Assembly: GCF_001679645.1 (NCBI RefSeq)
Contig: NZ_LRUN01000046.1
Coordinates: 1-64,000 of the forward strand
Length of the DNA stretch: 64,000 nt
Source: Pseudomonas bananamidigenes
GTDB lineage: Bacteria; Pseudomonadota; Gammaproteobacteria; Pseudomonadales; Pseudomonadaceae
Direction: 5' to 3'
In this document: positions 56,275-64,000 of the stretch, piece after piece
Position numbering within the stretch: position 1 is the first letter of the stretch
Layout: each line of letters opens with the position of its first letter
The notes under the pieces: model-generated
The model's database searches: none
Told to the model about the DNA's origin: nothing
The model's input: the letters and a program-made list of their open reading frames with translations, nothing else
Made by a program: the position numbers and the translations under genes

Positions 56275-59143
56275 CGCAAAGGCTTTGCCAGAGGGATTCC
56301 AGCCGGCGCAGGTCAAGGGTGTCGAAACCTTCCGAGACCTGCTCGCGACACGCGCCGAGCAACGCCCTGGCCTGCTCCGCCCTTCCCTGTTCCAGCCAGA
56401 GCCTGGCCAGATCCATCGAAGTCCTCAGCTCCCATGCCCAGGCTCCCTGATCGCGGCTCAGCGCGATGGACGCCTCAAGCAGGGTCGTGATGGCCTGAAC
56501 ATTCTCGCCGTCGATCAACTTGAGAATACCGGCCTTGATCCGCAGCAGTTCCGGCAAGGCGAAAGCGTCGCCGCTCTGACGACAGTGATCGATGGTGCCG
56601 TCGACCAGCGCCAGCGCCTTATCGTGTTGCCCGCCCAGCATCAGGCCCTCGGCCAATGCGATTTCAAAGGATGTCGTGAGCAGTTCATAGCGCATGCCAC
56701 GCAGCCGCGCCAGGCTTTCCTCCAGCAGCGGCACCGCTTCGCCAGGCTGCCCGGCACGGATGGCAATCGCCGCTCGCAAGCCATGGGCGGCAGCCATGTA
56801 CGGGCCCAGCGCATTGGTTTCGGCAACCGCACTGAATCGCTCCAGACTGGCGAGTGCCTTCTCCAGATCGCCGGTCCAGATATAGATGCACAGAATCCAG
56901 ACCATCGCGATGCAGTAGGTGACCGGATGCTGCAGCGCCGACGCCTCGGCTTCGATCAGTTCGGCCCAGTGCCGGGCCTGATCGGGAAAACCCTGCAACC
57001 ACAGCGAACGGGCCAGTGCCAGCCCGGTACGATTGCGATGATCGAAGCCGTAGTAGATCGTGTTGCCGGGGTGGGACGGCAAGCTGTTGCGCAGCGAGCG
57101 CTCCAGCTCCTGTCGGGCCAGACGCTGATCGCCCAACAGATGATGGGAGATGCCGGTCAGCGATGAAGCAATCGCAATGGCTGCCGGCTGATTCAGCACA
57201 TTGCCGACCACGGCGGCCTGCTCTGCCCATGCCAGCGAAGAGCGGAAATCGCCAATGCGCTCGTAGAAAATCTGCAAGCGCCCCAGCAGCCTCAACTGTG
57301 ATCCGTGGTCCGCCAGCGCAACGGCGATGTCCAGCGCCCGGAGCAAGGCCTTTTCGGCCGCTTCGCTGTTGCCCTGAGTGAACATCAGCACCAGCCCGAG
57401 GGCCGCCTGCAATTCCATTTCGGTCGATGTGCCGTAGTACCCCAGCTCGAGCAGTTCTGCGGCCCGGGAACACCAGGTCCGGCACTCGACCAACAGCGAA
57501 AAATGCAAAAACAACGGGGCGCTCGCCGCCGCCAGGGGCAATGCCAGGCCCGGATCGCCATGGGGGCCGAAGCTCCACTCCAGCGCACTGCGCACGTTGC
57601 CCAACTGAGTGGCAAGGCGCCCGAAGTAGCGGAAAAACTCATCAGGCGAGGTACCGGGGTGGCCCAGCAGATCCATGTAATACGCCGCATGCCGGAAGGC
57701 CAGCGAGTTGACTTCGGCATCGCCCCGGGCCGTCAGTTTTTCCCGGGCATAGGCGCGTGTCATCTCCAGCAGCCGATAGGAGTCCGTCGAATCACTGTGA
57801 TCGACCGTGACCAGCCCCTTGCACACCAGATCATCGAGGATCGCGGCCACCGCCGGGCCTTCGGACTGAGACTCGGCCACCACCTGGGATGCCGCCTCTT
57901 GAGAGAACGGCCCGACAAACACCGACAACCGCTCCAGCGCCAGACGCTCCGGCGCCGATAGCAGGTCGTAACTCCAGTCGAGCATGGAGCGCAGCGTCTG
58001 ATGCCGCGGCACCGCCGTCCGGCGCCCCGACCAGCCCAGTGAAAAGCGCTCGCCGAGCAAGGCATGCGTGGCCTTCAGGCCGTGGCTGGCGACCCGCATC
58101 GCCGCCAGTTCGATCGGCAGCGCCATGCCCTCCAGGCGTTGGCAGATGTCCGCGATCATCTGCCCGCCCTCCGCTTCCAGCAGCAACGCCGCATTGCTCG
58201 ACGAAGCGCGCTCGACAAACAGCCTGATCGCAGCGAATGCCAGCAGCTCCTGAGTGGACAGGTGCCGGGACTCGCGAGGAAACTCCAGCGGATTGAGCCA
58301 GTGAACGTATTCACCGCGCACGCGCAATGGCTCGCGACTGGTCGCCAGAATGCCCACATCCGGCGCGCTGTCGCTGATCTGTTCCAGGAGGGTCGAAACG
58401 GCGTCGATCAGGTGTTCGCAATTGTCGATCACCAGCATCAGCCGCTGTTCACGCAGATGCGCGAGCAGGACAAACAGCGGGTCTTCCGCCTGCACCGCAA
58501 TGCCCAGCGATCTGGCCAGTGCCGACGGCACCAGCGCGCAGTCTTCCACTTGCGCCAGATCGACGAAACAGACGCGTTCGTAGCCTTGGGCCGCGATGCG
58601 ATGCGCCACTTCGATGGCCAGGCTGGTCTTGCCGACACCACCGGGGCCGACGAGGGTGAACAACCTGGGCTGCTGCAGATGATCGACGACCAGTTGCAGA
58701 TCGGTTTCGCGCCCGATCAGCTTCGCCCGTGGTGGCAGGCTGCAGACGTTACTTTCGCGGCGGCGCTGCGTGGATGCCGGCTGAGCCTCCAACAATTGCC
58801 TTTCCAGCGGCGCCACAAAGGCGTAGCCCACTCCCACCTGTGTGGCGATATAACGTGCGTGCTCTTCGCCATCTCCGAGAATCCTCCGCAGGCCCGTCAT
58901 GTGAAAGCGCAGGCTGCCTTCGGCGACCACGCTGTCGGGCCAGACCTTTTCGATCAGATCGTACTTGGACAGCACCCGCCCCGGCTGCTCCAGCAAGGCA
59001 ATCAGCAGATCCAGCGCCCGACCGCCGATCTCCACCGGAACACCGTTGCGGGTCAGCAACCGTTTACCAGGAACGACGCAGAACGGACCAAAAATGAACC
59101 GGGTCGTGAGGGACTCATGCAAGGCGTCTGGAATGGGCTCCAC
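56261..59143 (-). CDS. Winged-helix/ATPase transcriptional regulator (SARP/MalT-like)
   Basis: 960 aa. Residues 15-115 form an OmpR-type winged helix (GGRALDLLIALLEQPGRVLS; YIATQVGVGYAFV). An NB-ARC/STAND-like ATPase follows (GPGGVGKTSLA P-loop near 165; LMLVIDNCEH Walker B). A long C-terminal half is built of TPR-like helical repeats. Such proteins are ligand-gated activators with unknown signals. The start is GTG 59143. No clear target, though the SDR gene upstream on the same strand is 150 bases away. Confidence 0.85.
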   Translation of the reverse strand: MEPIPDALHESLTTRFIFGPFCVVPGKRLLTRNGVPVEIGGRALDLLIALLEQPGRVLSKYDLIEKVWPDSVVAEGSLRFHMTGLRRILGDGEEHARYIATQVGVGYAFVAPLERQLLEAQPASTQRRRESNVCSLPPRAKLIGRETDLQLVVDHLQQPRLFTLVGPGGVGKTSLAIEVAHRIAAQGYERVCFVDLAQVEDCALVPSALARSLGIAVQAEDPLFVLLAHLREQRLMLVIDNCEHLIDAVSTLLEQISDSAPDVGILATSREPLRVRGEYVHWLNPLEFPRESRHLSTQELLAFAAIRLFVERASSSNAALLLEAEGGQMIADICQRLEGMALPIELAAMRVASHGLKATHALLGERFSLGWSGRRTAVPRHQTLRSMLDWSYDLLSAPERLALERLSVFVGPFSQEAASQVVAESQSEGPAVAAILDDLVCKGLVTVDHSDSTDSYRLLEMTRAYAREKLTARGDAEVNSLAFRHAAYYMDLLGHPGTSPDEFFRYFGRLATQLGNVRSALEWSFGPHGDPGLALPLAAASAPLFLHFSLLVECRTWCSRAAELLELGYYGTSTEMELQAALGLVLMFTQGNSEAAEKALLRALDIAVALADHGSQLRLLGRLQIFYERIGDFRSSLAWAEQAAVVGNVLNQPAAIAIASSLTGISHHLLGDQRLARQELERSLRNSLPSHPGNTIYYGFDHRNRTGLALARSLWLQGFPDQARHWAELIEAEASALQHPVTYCIAMVWILCIYIWTGDLEKALASLERFSAVAETNALGPYMAAAHGLRAAIAIRAGQPGEAVPLLEESLARLRGMRYELLTTSFEIALAEGLMLGGQHDKALALVDGTIDHCRQSGDAFALPELLRIKAGILKLIDGENVQAITTLLEASIALSRDQGAWAWELRTSMDLARLWLEQGRAEQARALLGACREQVSEGFDTLDLRRLESLWQSLCVTCE

Positions 59144-59295
59144 GAGGGGCGATCTCTCTGGGAAACGATGGGGGCGTCGCCGTTTGCAAGGCGCAGGCGC
59201 AAGCCTTTTGCATCATAGGAGTTCTGCACGATCGTTCAAGCCTGACGCCTGCGGAACGAGAACTCCACCCCGTAATTTCGCCCCTTTGTTCGTTA

Positions 59296-60090
59296 TCAGT
59301 CGCGATAGCGTGCAGCCGGTGCACTGCGCGACAGGTCAGGCATGAGCTTCTGGCGCGCCGCCTCGTAGGCACTCCAGTCGGCCAGCTCGGGAAGTGCCGG
59401 AATGGTGACGAACTCACCCTGGTCGAGGCCGGACAGTGCCGCGTCCACCATGTCGTCCGCCCGCATCACAATGGCCTCCGGCAGATGCTCCAGCGGTGTG
59501 CCGGCCACGCTCCAGAATTCGGTGGCCGTCGCGCCCGGCAGCACCACCTGGACCCGGACATTTTTGTCCGCCAATTCATGCCGCAAGGATTGGCTGAACG
59601 CCAGGACGAACGCCTTGGACCCGCCGTAAACACCGTTCAACACCTCCGGGGCGATGGCCACGATCGAGGCGATGTTGATCAACGTGCCGCCGCCACGGGC
59701 AACGAAACCCGGGACCGCCGCATACGTCAGGCGCATCAGCACGTTCACGTTGAGCGTCAGCAAGTCTTCGAGCTTGTCGACGTCCGACTCCAGCAAGGGC
59801 TGAGTCGCGCCAACCCCGGCATTGTTCACCAGCACAGAAATGTTGCTGTCCGTTCTGAGCCGCGCTTCGACCCGTGCCAGATCGGCCCGGTCGGAGAGAT
59901 CGGCCGCCAGGACTTCAACGTGACGGCCGGTTTCTTCACTCAGGCGCTTGGCCAGGACATTCAGGCGGTCGCGATTTCGTGCGACCAGAATCAGGTCATG
60001 GCCACGGCGGGCCAGGCGTTCAGCGTAAATGGCACCGATGCCGGACGAAGCGCCGGTGATCAGGGCGGTACCGAGGCGGGATTGAGTCAT
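59296..60090 (-). CDS. Short-chain dehydrogenase/reductase (SDR)
   Basis: 264 aa. Rossmann motif TGASSGIGAIYAE, NNAG motif, catalytic Ser in NIASIVAIAP and the YxxxK pair in GVYGGSKAFV. It reduces a carbonyl or oxidises an alcohol with NAD(P); the substrate is unknown. Divergent from the GlxA-type AraC regulator at 60197, a pairing that suggests regulation by it. Confidence 0.9.
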   Translation of the reverse strand: MTQSRLGTALITGASSGIGAIYAERLARRGHDLILVARNRDRLNVLAKRLSEETGRHVEVLAADLSDRADLARVEARLRTDSNISVLVNNAGVGATQPLLESDVDKLEDLLTLNVNVLMRLTYAAVPGFVARGGGTLINIASIVAIAPEVLNGVYGGSKAFVLAFSQSLRHELADKNVRVQVVLPGATATEFWSVAGTPLEHLPEAIVMRADDMVDAALSGLDQGEFVTIPALPELADWSAYEAARQKLMPDLSRSAPAARYRD

Positions 60091-60196
60091 GTCGAGTCTC
60101 CAGGGTTATGGGAAGTGCTGGAGAACAGGATGCGACGGCTTGGCCATATCTCAAATGACGTATATGGTATGGATTCAGGACATTCGAGAAATCACC

Positions 60197-61153
60197 ATGC
60201 ATCGCATCGGCTACTTGCTCACTGACGGTTTTCAGGTGCTCTCCCTGGCGACTCAAGCCGTATTCGAATTCGCCAATCAGATCGCCGAAGCCCCCTTCTA
60301 CAGCATCGAAAACTTCTCGTCGGACGGCGGCACGGTGCGTTCCTCGCTGGGGCTGGCCATGGAAACCCGCCCGCTCGAGGCGCCCGGACTGGCCGACACC
60401 TGGATCGTGGTCGGGGTCAACGATCCGGTAAAAACCGAAACGGCCTCTGCTGTGCTCGATTTCGTGCGCCAGGCCGGCAGTCAGGCCCGGCGCACCGTCG
60501 GCATCTGCACCGGCGGTTTCATCCTCGCTGAAGCCGGCCTGTTGACCGGTCGCCGCGCCACGACCCACTGGGCCTACGCGCAGGCCTTGCAGAAGCGCCA
60601 CCCCGAAATCAGCGTCGACGTCGACCGCATCTATATCGTCGACGGCCCCTTCTGGACGTCGGCAGGCATGACTGCCGGCCTCGACCTCGCCGTCGGCATG
60701 GTGGAGAAGGATCTGGGCGCCGATGCCGCCCGTTCGGTGGCGCACAAACTGGTGATGCACCAGCACCGCTCCGGCGGCCAGTCGCAGCATTCGGAAATGC
60801 TCGACCTCGCCCCCAAATCCGACCGCATCCAAAGCGCACTGAACTATGCACGCCAGCATTTGAGCCGACCGCTCAGCGTCGAAGAACTGGCCGGCGTGGC
60901 GCATTTGAGCCCTCGCCAGTTCACCCGCATATTCAGCGCAGAAACCGGCCAATCCCCCGCCAAAGCCATCGAAGGCCTGCGCCTGGAGGCCGCTCGATTG
61001 ATGATCGAACAGAGCCGACATTCCCTCGACGTTATCGCCAGCGAATCCGGCTTTCGCGATCGGCGCCATATGCGTGAAGCCTTCATTCGAGGCTTCGGCG
61101 TGCCTCCACAGGCGGTGCGGCGGGATGCGCGGCAAGTGGAGGGGAAAGTGTAG
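60197..61153 (+). CDS. GlxA-family AraC regulator (DJ-1/PfpI-like sensor)
   Basis: 318 aa. The N-terminal DJ-1/PfpI-like domain has the nucleophile elbow VGICTGGFILAEAGL, in which Cys is present. The C-terminal AraC HTH pair (VEELAGVAHLSPRQFTRIFS; VIASESGFRDRRHMREAFI) binds DNA. GlxA proteins of pseudomonads sense small metabolites (arginine, carnitine, choline groups). Start ATG 60197. Divergent from the SDR gene. Confidence 0.85.
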   Translation: MHRIGYLLTDGFQVLSLATQAVFEFANQIAEAPFYSIENFSSDGGTVRSSLGLAMETRPLEAPGLADTWIVVGVNDPVKTETASAVLDFVRQAGSQARRTVGICTGGFILAEAGLLTGRRATTHWAYAQALQKRHPEISVDVDRIYIVDGPFWTSAGMTAGLDLAVGMVEKDLGADAARSVAHKLVMHQHRSGGQSQHSEMLDLAPKSDRIQSALNYARQHLSRPLSVEELAGVAHLSPRQFTRIFSAETGQSPAKAIEGLRLEAARLMIEQSRHSLDVIASESGFRDRRHMREAFIRGFGVPPQAVRRDARQVEGKV

Positions 61154-61205
61154 ATATCGCGGACTGACGAGGCGTCCCCTTTGTTCGAACGTCGATATGT
61201 GCAGA

Positions 61206-61254
61206 AAAAATATGGCCGAGGTCGTCAGTTACACCTGACAACCTCGGCCATTTT
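61206..61254. terminator. Bidirectional terminator
   Basis: An 17-bp stem with one A/C mismatch (61212-61228 with 61235-61251), preceded by A6 and followed by T4, between the convergent glxA-type and DUF6124-type genes. Confidence 0.85.
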
Positions 61255-61287
61255 CTTTCCCACTATTGAGCGACTGCCATCAACCGA

Positions 61288-61650
61288 TCACGTCTTCACC
61301 TCGACATGATCCAACGCCTGATTCACCGCCAGCCCCGCGACCATCACCACTTGCGCAATGCCCAGCGCCGTTTTGCGGTGGCCGGGTTCCAGGATCGCGG
61401 CGAAGTTGCTGAGCATTTCGCTGGCGGAATCAAGGGACTCGCAGGCATTGGCCAGGAGGGATTCGCTGTTGTAGGCGGGGTTGGCCAGGAACATGGGGTC
61501 GTGTGTGGTGTGACTGCCCATGATGCGTTGTTGCGGGGTGAGGTAATGATCGAGGGCGCGTTCGGCGGCTTCGTTCAGGGTTCGGGAATCGGGGAATTGG
61601 TAGGGGGAAACCGGGTCGGTTTCGGGTGGGTTGGGTGTTGGTTTGATCAT
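61288..61650 (-). CDS. DUF6124/DUF3077-type small protein
   Basis: 120 aa: MIKPTPNPPETDPVSPYQFP opening, then helical AERALDHYLTPQQRI and LANACESLDSASEMLSNFAA, ending NQALDHVEVKT. This is a Pseudomonas-specific family with no known function; the members usually occur alone or in small clusters. The start at 61650 is chosen because the family begins MxKPTPNPPE. A long structured leader lies upstream. Confidence 0.85.
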   Translation of the reverse strand: MIKPTPNPPETDPVSPYQFPDSRTLNEAAERALDHYLTPQQRIMGSHTTHDPMFLANPAYNSESLLANACESLDSASEMLSNFAAILEPGHRKTALGIAQVVMVAGLAVNQALDHVEVKT

Positions 61651-61880
61651 GGTGAAACTCCATATGGGACTTAAGGAGCCATCACTCTCGCTACCAAACG
61701 AGGGGTGGTGGCCATACGAAGGTTGGTAGACCGGCCCATATGGAAAATCCGGCGCGCCCGAAGACGCCCTGCGCATGGCCACCATAAATCAGATACCGAA
61801 AGGCATCCGCGCTAGGTGACGTTATGCGTCATATGGGGAACCGGGCTACCAAACCCGATCACTGTTTTTCAGTGACCCGA
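61651..61880 (-). promoter_or_regulatory. Structured 5' leader of the DUF6124-type gene
   Basis: The motif CTACCAAAC occurs at 61691-61699 and again at 61846-61854, with its complement TTGGTAG at 61723-61729. A hairpin TCACTG-TTTTT-CAGTGA lies at 61859-61875. CATATGG occurs three times. These paired motifs predict a folded leader RNA or repeated operator sites. Function unknown. Confidence 0.5.
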
Positions 61881-62237
61881 AAACGATAAAACCCGCGTCC
61901 CAGACGCACAAGCCGGCGGATTCTGGCGTAGTCGTAGGCAATGACGCAAGGCTGTGTAGCCTTGAGGGCGTTACGGATGGTGTCTTTTAAACGGGGATTT
62001 TTGGAGGGTTAAACCGGTGGAAAAAATGAGGGCGGATTCCGAAAATGAACTCCCCCCCCCCCCTTTCTTGCTGCGGTGCAAACTGGAAGAACTTCAGATA
62101 CGCGATTGCGACCAATTGAGTCCACTGGTTGAATCCACAACCCTGAGCAATCGTTCGATCTGAGCGAGAACAGCCTGAGCGCGTTGAGCAGCCTCGTCGC
62201 AGACCGTTCGGCTGGATTGGTTTTCTGGAGTTTGATG
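61881..62237. other. Intergenic region with a 12-C tract
   Basis: No supported gene. A run of 12 C lies at 62052-62063. The sequence right of it has short coding-like pieces in several frames, none with a start and a full domain; it may be the relic of a decayed gene. Confidence 0.5.
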
Positions 62238-62675
62238 ATGGGTTTTTCAACGACATTGTGGGAGTGGTACGGCCAGGATGAGCACAAGCGAGTGCTCGCC
62301 GTGTGCGAGGCAATCCCGGCCCTGCAATTTCTGGCACTTCCTGCGGATTCACAGCGGAACGCAATCCCCTACTGCCCGGCATGTGAAGCCTGGTCTGAAA
62401 TGATGCTGCCGTTGAACGAAGTTCTTTCAATCTGCGGCAGCGCATTGCCAACAGAGATCAAAACACGGCTACAGGCGACCTGGGAGCTATGCAATGACCT
62501 GAGCGAAGCAGCATTTCACTGCGATGACTGGTTCATATTTGATCACGACGATTGGTCGCCGATCAGAACGGCTGCTGTAGAGCTCGGGGGCCTCATGGAA
62601 TTGCTGGAAATCACTCCCTTTCTGGATGACCTGTTACTGGATTGCCGGAATGCAGTGCGTGGAATAAAGCGTTGA
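62238..62675 (+). CDS. Hypothetical protein, unknown family
   Basis: 145 aa, not recognised. An acidic soluble helical protein (ATWELCNDLSEAAFHCDDWF, FDHDDWSPIRTAAVE, MELLEITPFLDDLLLDC), with several cysteines and no signal peptide. Small acidic proteins like this are often immunity proteins, but no toxin gene is adjacent in the window, so this stays a guess. ATG 62238 has CTGGAG about 7 bases upstream; 62235 is also possible. Confidence 0.6.
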   Translation: MGFSTTLWEWYGQDEHKRVLAVCEAIPALQFLALPADSQRNAIPYCPACEAWSEMMLPLNEVLSICGSALPTEIKTRLQATWELCNDLSEAAFHCDDWFIFDHDDWSPIRTAAVELGGLMELLEITPFLDDLLLDCRNAVRGIKR

Positions 62676-62918
62676 TCCCTTTGATAAGGCCTGTTGAGGT
62701 AAGAGATATTGAGCGTGTTCGATGGGCGCTCTATTACCTAGCCGTTTCTGGGCGGTTATGGTTGTTCGTCAGTGACCGGTTGAATCCCCAGCCATTAGCA
62801 GCCATTCATTTATGGTCAGGTTCAGGAGAAAACTGTCAAGTTGCTCACCAAGTTTTATGACGTTGCCTCTCTCGCGTGCTCCTAGCGTTGTTATCCGCAA
62901 ATAGCGGAATTTAAAACT

Positions 62919-63722
62919 CTACTTATTCACATGGTCAATGATCTGATCCATTAAATTCTTTAACGGCTGCACGCGAGCTGCATGGGCTTCCTTTTCACGG
63001 TTATGCCACCCAAGAAACACACCTTCTAAATGACATTTCCACCGAAATGATCCGTGATTATCTACGGCGGCCAGCACCTCAAATACCGGTCCACCACTGG
63101 TTCCACTGAAGCATGGGGGATTTGCAGGCTCCATCTTGGTATTGATTACCCGCTTCTTGTCGAAGCGAAAGCCAACAGGGTTCGAGATGTGCGACTTAGC
63201 GGAAGGTCGCTCAATTCGATCAGTGAAGCTTGTGCCATGAGTAACGATTTGGGTCTTGTTGAGACGCGGGTTAAGCCCGTTTTTTGAAGCGGGATATCCT
63301 ATTGCTACCCAAATTCCGATTGGGGAGTAGTGAGTTACAGAATCATCAAGAGGAACAGCTTTTAGCCTTTCAATCTTCGCATATGAAAACCAAGCCTCAG
63401 GCAGTAGGGCTACAGCGATATCGTCGATCTTACATCGGACAATAGGAATGCCATTAAGTAATGCACCCTTTCCGTTTACATTGACGCCGAACTTACGCAG
63501 TGGATTTTGGTCATCAAAGACATGCGCAGCTGATACCAGAAAATAGTGTCCTCGCCGAGCTGCGAAGAAACTGGAGCCAATCAGGTCAGCGGCTCCAGTA
63601 ATTTTTCCGCTTTTACTTACCTGCTCAATAAACAACGGAGCTGTGCACTGCCCCCATTTTTTAATCACCTCATCGACGTACTCCAAGAAATTATCTTCTC
63701 TAAACGGTAAGTAAATCGACAT
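62919..63722 (-). CDS. Cytoplasmic trypsin-like serine protease
   Basis: 267 aa. A chymotrypsin-like triad is visible: His67 in VSAAHVF, Asp100/101 in CKIDDIAVALL and Ser209 in FSGTSGGPVFE (GxSGGP). No signal peptide is seen, so it should act in the cytoplasm. AAGGA lies 6 bases before the ATG. Base composition is clearly AT-richer than the rest of the window, a sign of recent transfer. Cytosolic trypsin-like proteases of this type occur in defence and stress islands, which is suggestive only. A truncated gene follows on the left of its promoter. Confidence 0.8.
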   Translation of the reverse strand: MSIYLPFREDNFLEYVDEVIKKWGQCTAPLFIEQVSKSGKITGAADLIGSSFFAARRGHYFLVSAAHVFDDQNPLRKFGVNVNGKGALLNGIPIVRCKIDDIAVALLPEAWFSYAKIERLKAVPLDDSVTHYSPIGIWVAIGYPASKNGLNPRLNKTQIVTHGTSFTDRIERPSAKSHISNPVGFRFDKKRVINTKMEPANPPCFSGTSGGPVFEVLAAVDNHGSFRWKCHLEGVFLGWHNREKEAHAARVQPLKNLMDQIIDHVNK

Positions 63723-63801
63723 AATTTTCCTTTTTAGAAAAAGTGCAGAATAAAGCGGAAGAATTTATTTTCAGAAAACGGATTCTAATCAAAAAATGGG
63801 A

Positions 63802-63829
63802 CTGATTTATTTCTCAGAAAATAAATCAG
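63802..63829 (-). terminator. AT-rich hairpin, possible terminator
   Basis: CTGATTTATTT (63802-63812) pairs with AAATAAATCAG (63819-63829), loop 6 bases; on the minus strand a T run follows within 10 bases. It lies 22 bases past the stop of the edge gene. Confidence 0.55.
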
Positions 63830-63850
63830 CCTCCCTTCTCTGCCGATTAA

Positions 63851-64000
63851 TTAATCAGTTTGATAATGAACGTAGCATTCAAAACCTTGTTCTTTTAGAG
63901 AGTTAGCCATGGCTTCGGCTGTTTCTGTTCTGCGATTTGCTTGACCTGAAGATGGGTTCGGCAAGTAAAGCCTTCTTGTGTGCCTAGAATTCGCCGGGGC
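63851..64000 (-). CDS. C-terminal end of a truncated gene at window edge
   Basis: The last 49 residues of a protein entering from the right, ending EQGFECYVHYQTD. It shows RRLYLPNPSSGQANRRTETA. Too short to identify. It shares the low GC of the protease and may be in the same transferred segment. Confidence 0.65.
   Translation of the reverse strand, partial: APANSRHTRRLYLPNPSSGQANRRTETAEAMANSLKEQGFECYVHYQTD

Noticed and set aside
61987..62451. 154-residue minus-strand frame across the poly-C tract
   Set aside because: It lies opposite the plus-strand gene, and its composition depends on the homopolymer.
62642..62860. 72-residue plus-strand frame after the unknown gene
   Set aside because: It overlaps the end of the better supported gene and has no domain or ribosome site.
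1..64000. CRISPR array, tRNA, rRNA or complete insertion sequence
   Set aside because: No regularly spaced direct repeats, cloverleaf or transposase gene was found on reading both strands.

Overview
The window reads as about 64 kb of chromosome from a fluorescent-group Pseudomonas. This is inferred from the high GC content, the typical Pseudomonas gene families (OsmC-YcaO fusion, SdsA/SdsB-type pair, CynX-like MFS next to AraC, DUF6124-type protein) and the codon style. No rRNA, tRNA, CRISPR array or complete insertion sequence was seen.

Layout. 0-13.5 kb is ordinary housekeeping and accessory metabolism: cupin, MsrA, VOC protein, OsmC-YcaO fusion, a LysR/alkylsulfatase divergent pair, AraC-GyrI regulator, a COG4705-like membrane protein, a small lipoprotein, a QseBC-like two-component system, a zinc alcohol dehydrogenase and a GNAT acetyltransferase. 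13.5-39.2 kb is a large secondary-metabolite locus. A minus-strand operon, read from 39.2 down to 15.2 kb, encodes NRPS1 (A-PCP-C-A-PCP-Cy-A-PCP-Ox), NRPS2 (TubC-type docking-C-A-PCP-TE), an NRPS/PKS hybrid (A-PCP-C-A-PCP-KS-KR-ACP-TE, with no AT), an Ala-rich protein of unknown function, an MbtH-like protein and a TauD-type dioxygenase. The first four junctions are all ATGA overlaps. A GSCFA protein and an SGNH-like protein converge on this operon from the plus strand. 40.0-42.4 kb has a sigma-factor-like protein with region 2 only, Ohr and a catalase. 42.5-47.0 kb holds an ALDH, a creatininase-family amidohydrolase, an AraC regulator and a CynX-like exporter. 47.0-53.3 kb is a set of exported alpha/beta hydrolases, a P460 cytochrome, an AAHS-type MFS carrier and a quinone oxidoreductase. 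53.6-61.2 kb is regulatory: a soluble PAS histidine kinase, a lone receiver, a FixJ-like regulator, a 960-aa wHTH-ATPase regulator, an SDR and a GlxA-type AraC regulator. 61.3-64 kb is a lower-GC accessory end with a DUF6124-type gene, an unknown gene, a cytoplasmic trypsin-like protease and a truncated gene at the edge.

Main point. The hybrid synthetase plus TauD resembles, by domain logic, the detoxin/rimosamide core (aliphatic residue, then Pro, then a reduced C2 unit, with a Pro-hydroxylating TauD). Here it sits in one operon with a second, independently loaded line whose codes suggest Arg?-Pro-Cys(thiazole)-X. There are two starter modules and two thioesterases, and no AT, exporter, pathway regulator or PPTase is visible. 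Three genes of this locus (NRPS1, the hybrid and the GSCFA gene) carry single-base frameshifts at C/G-rich or homopolymer sites. They may be sequence errors, and this must be settled before calling the pathway active or dead.
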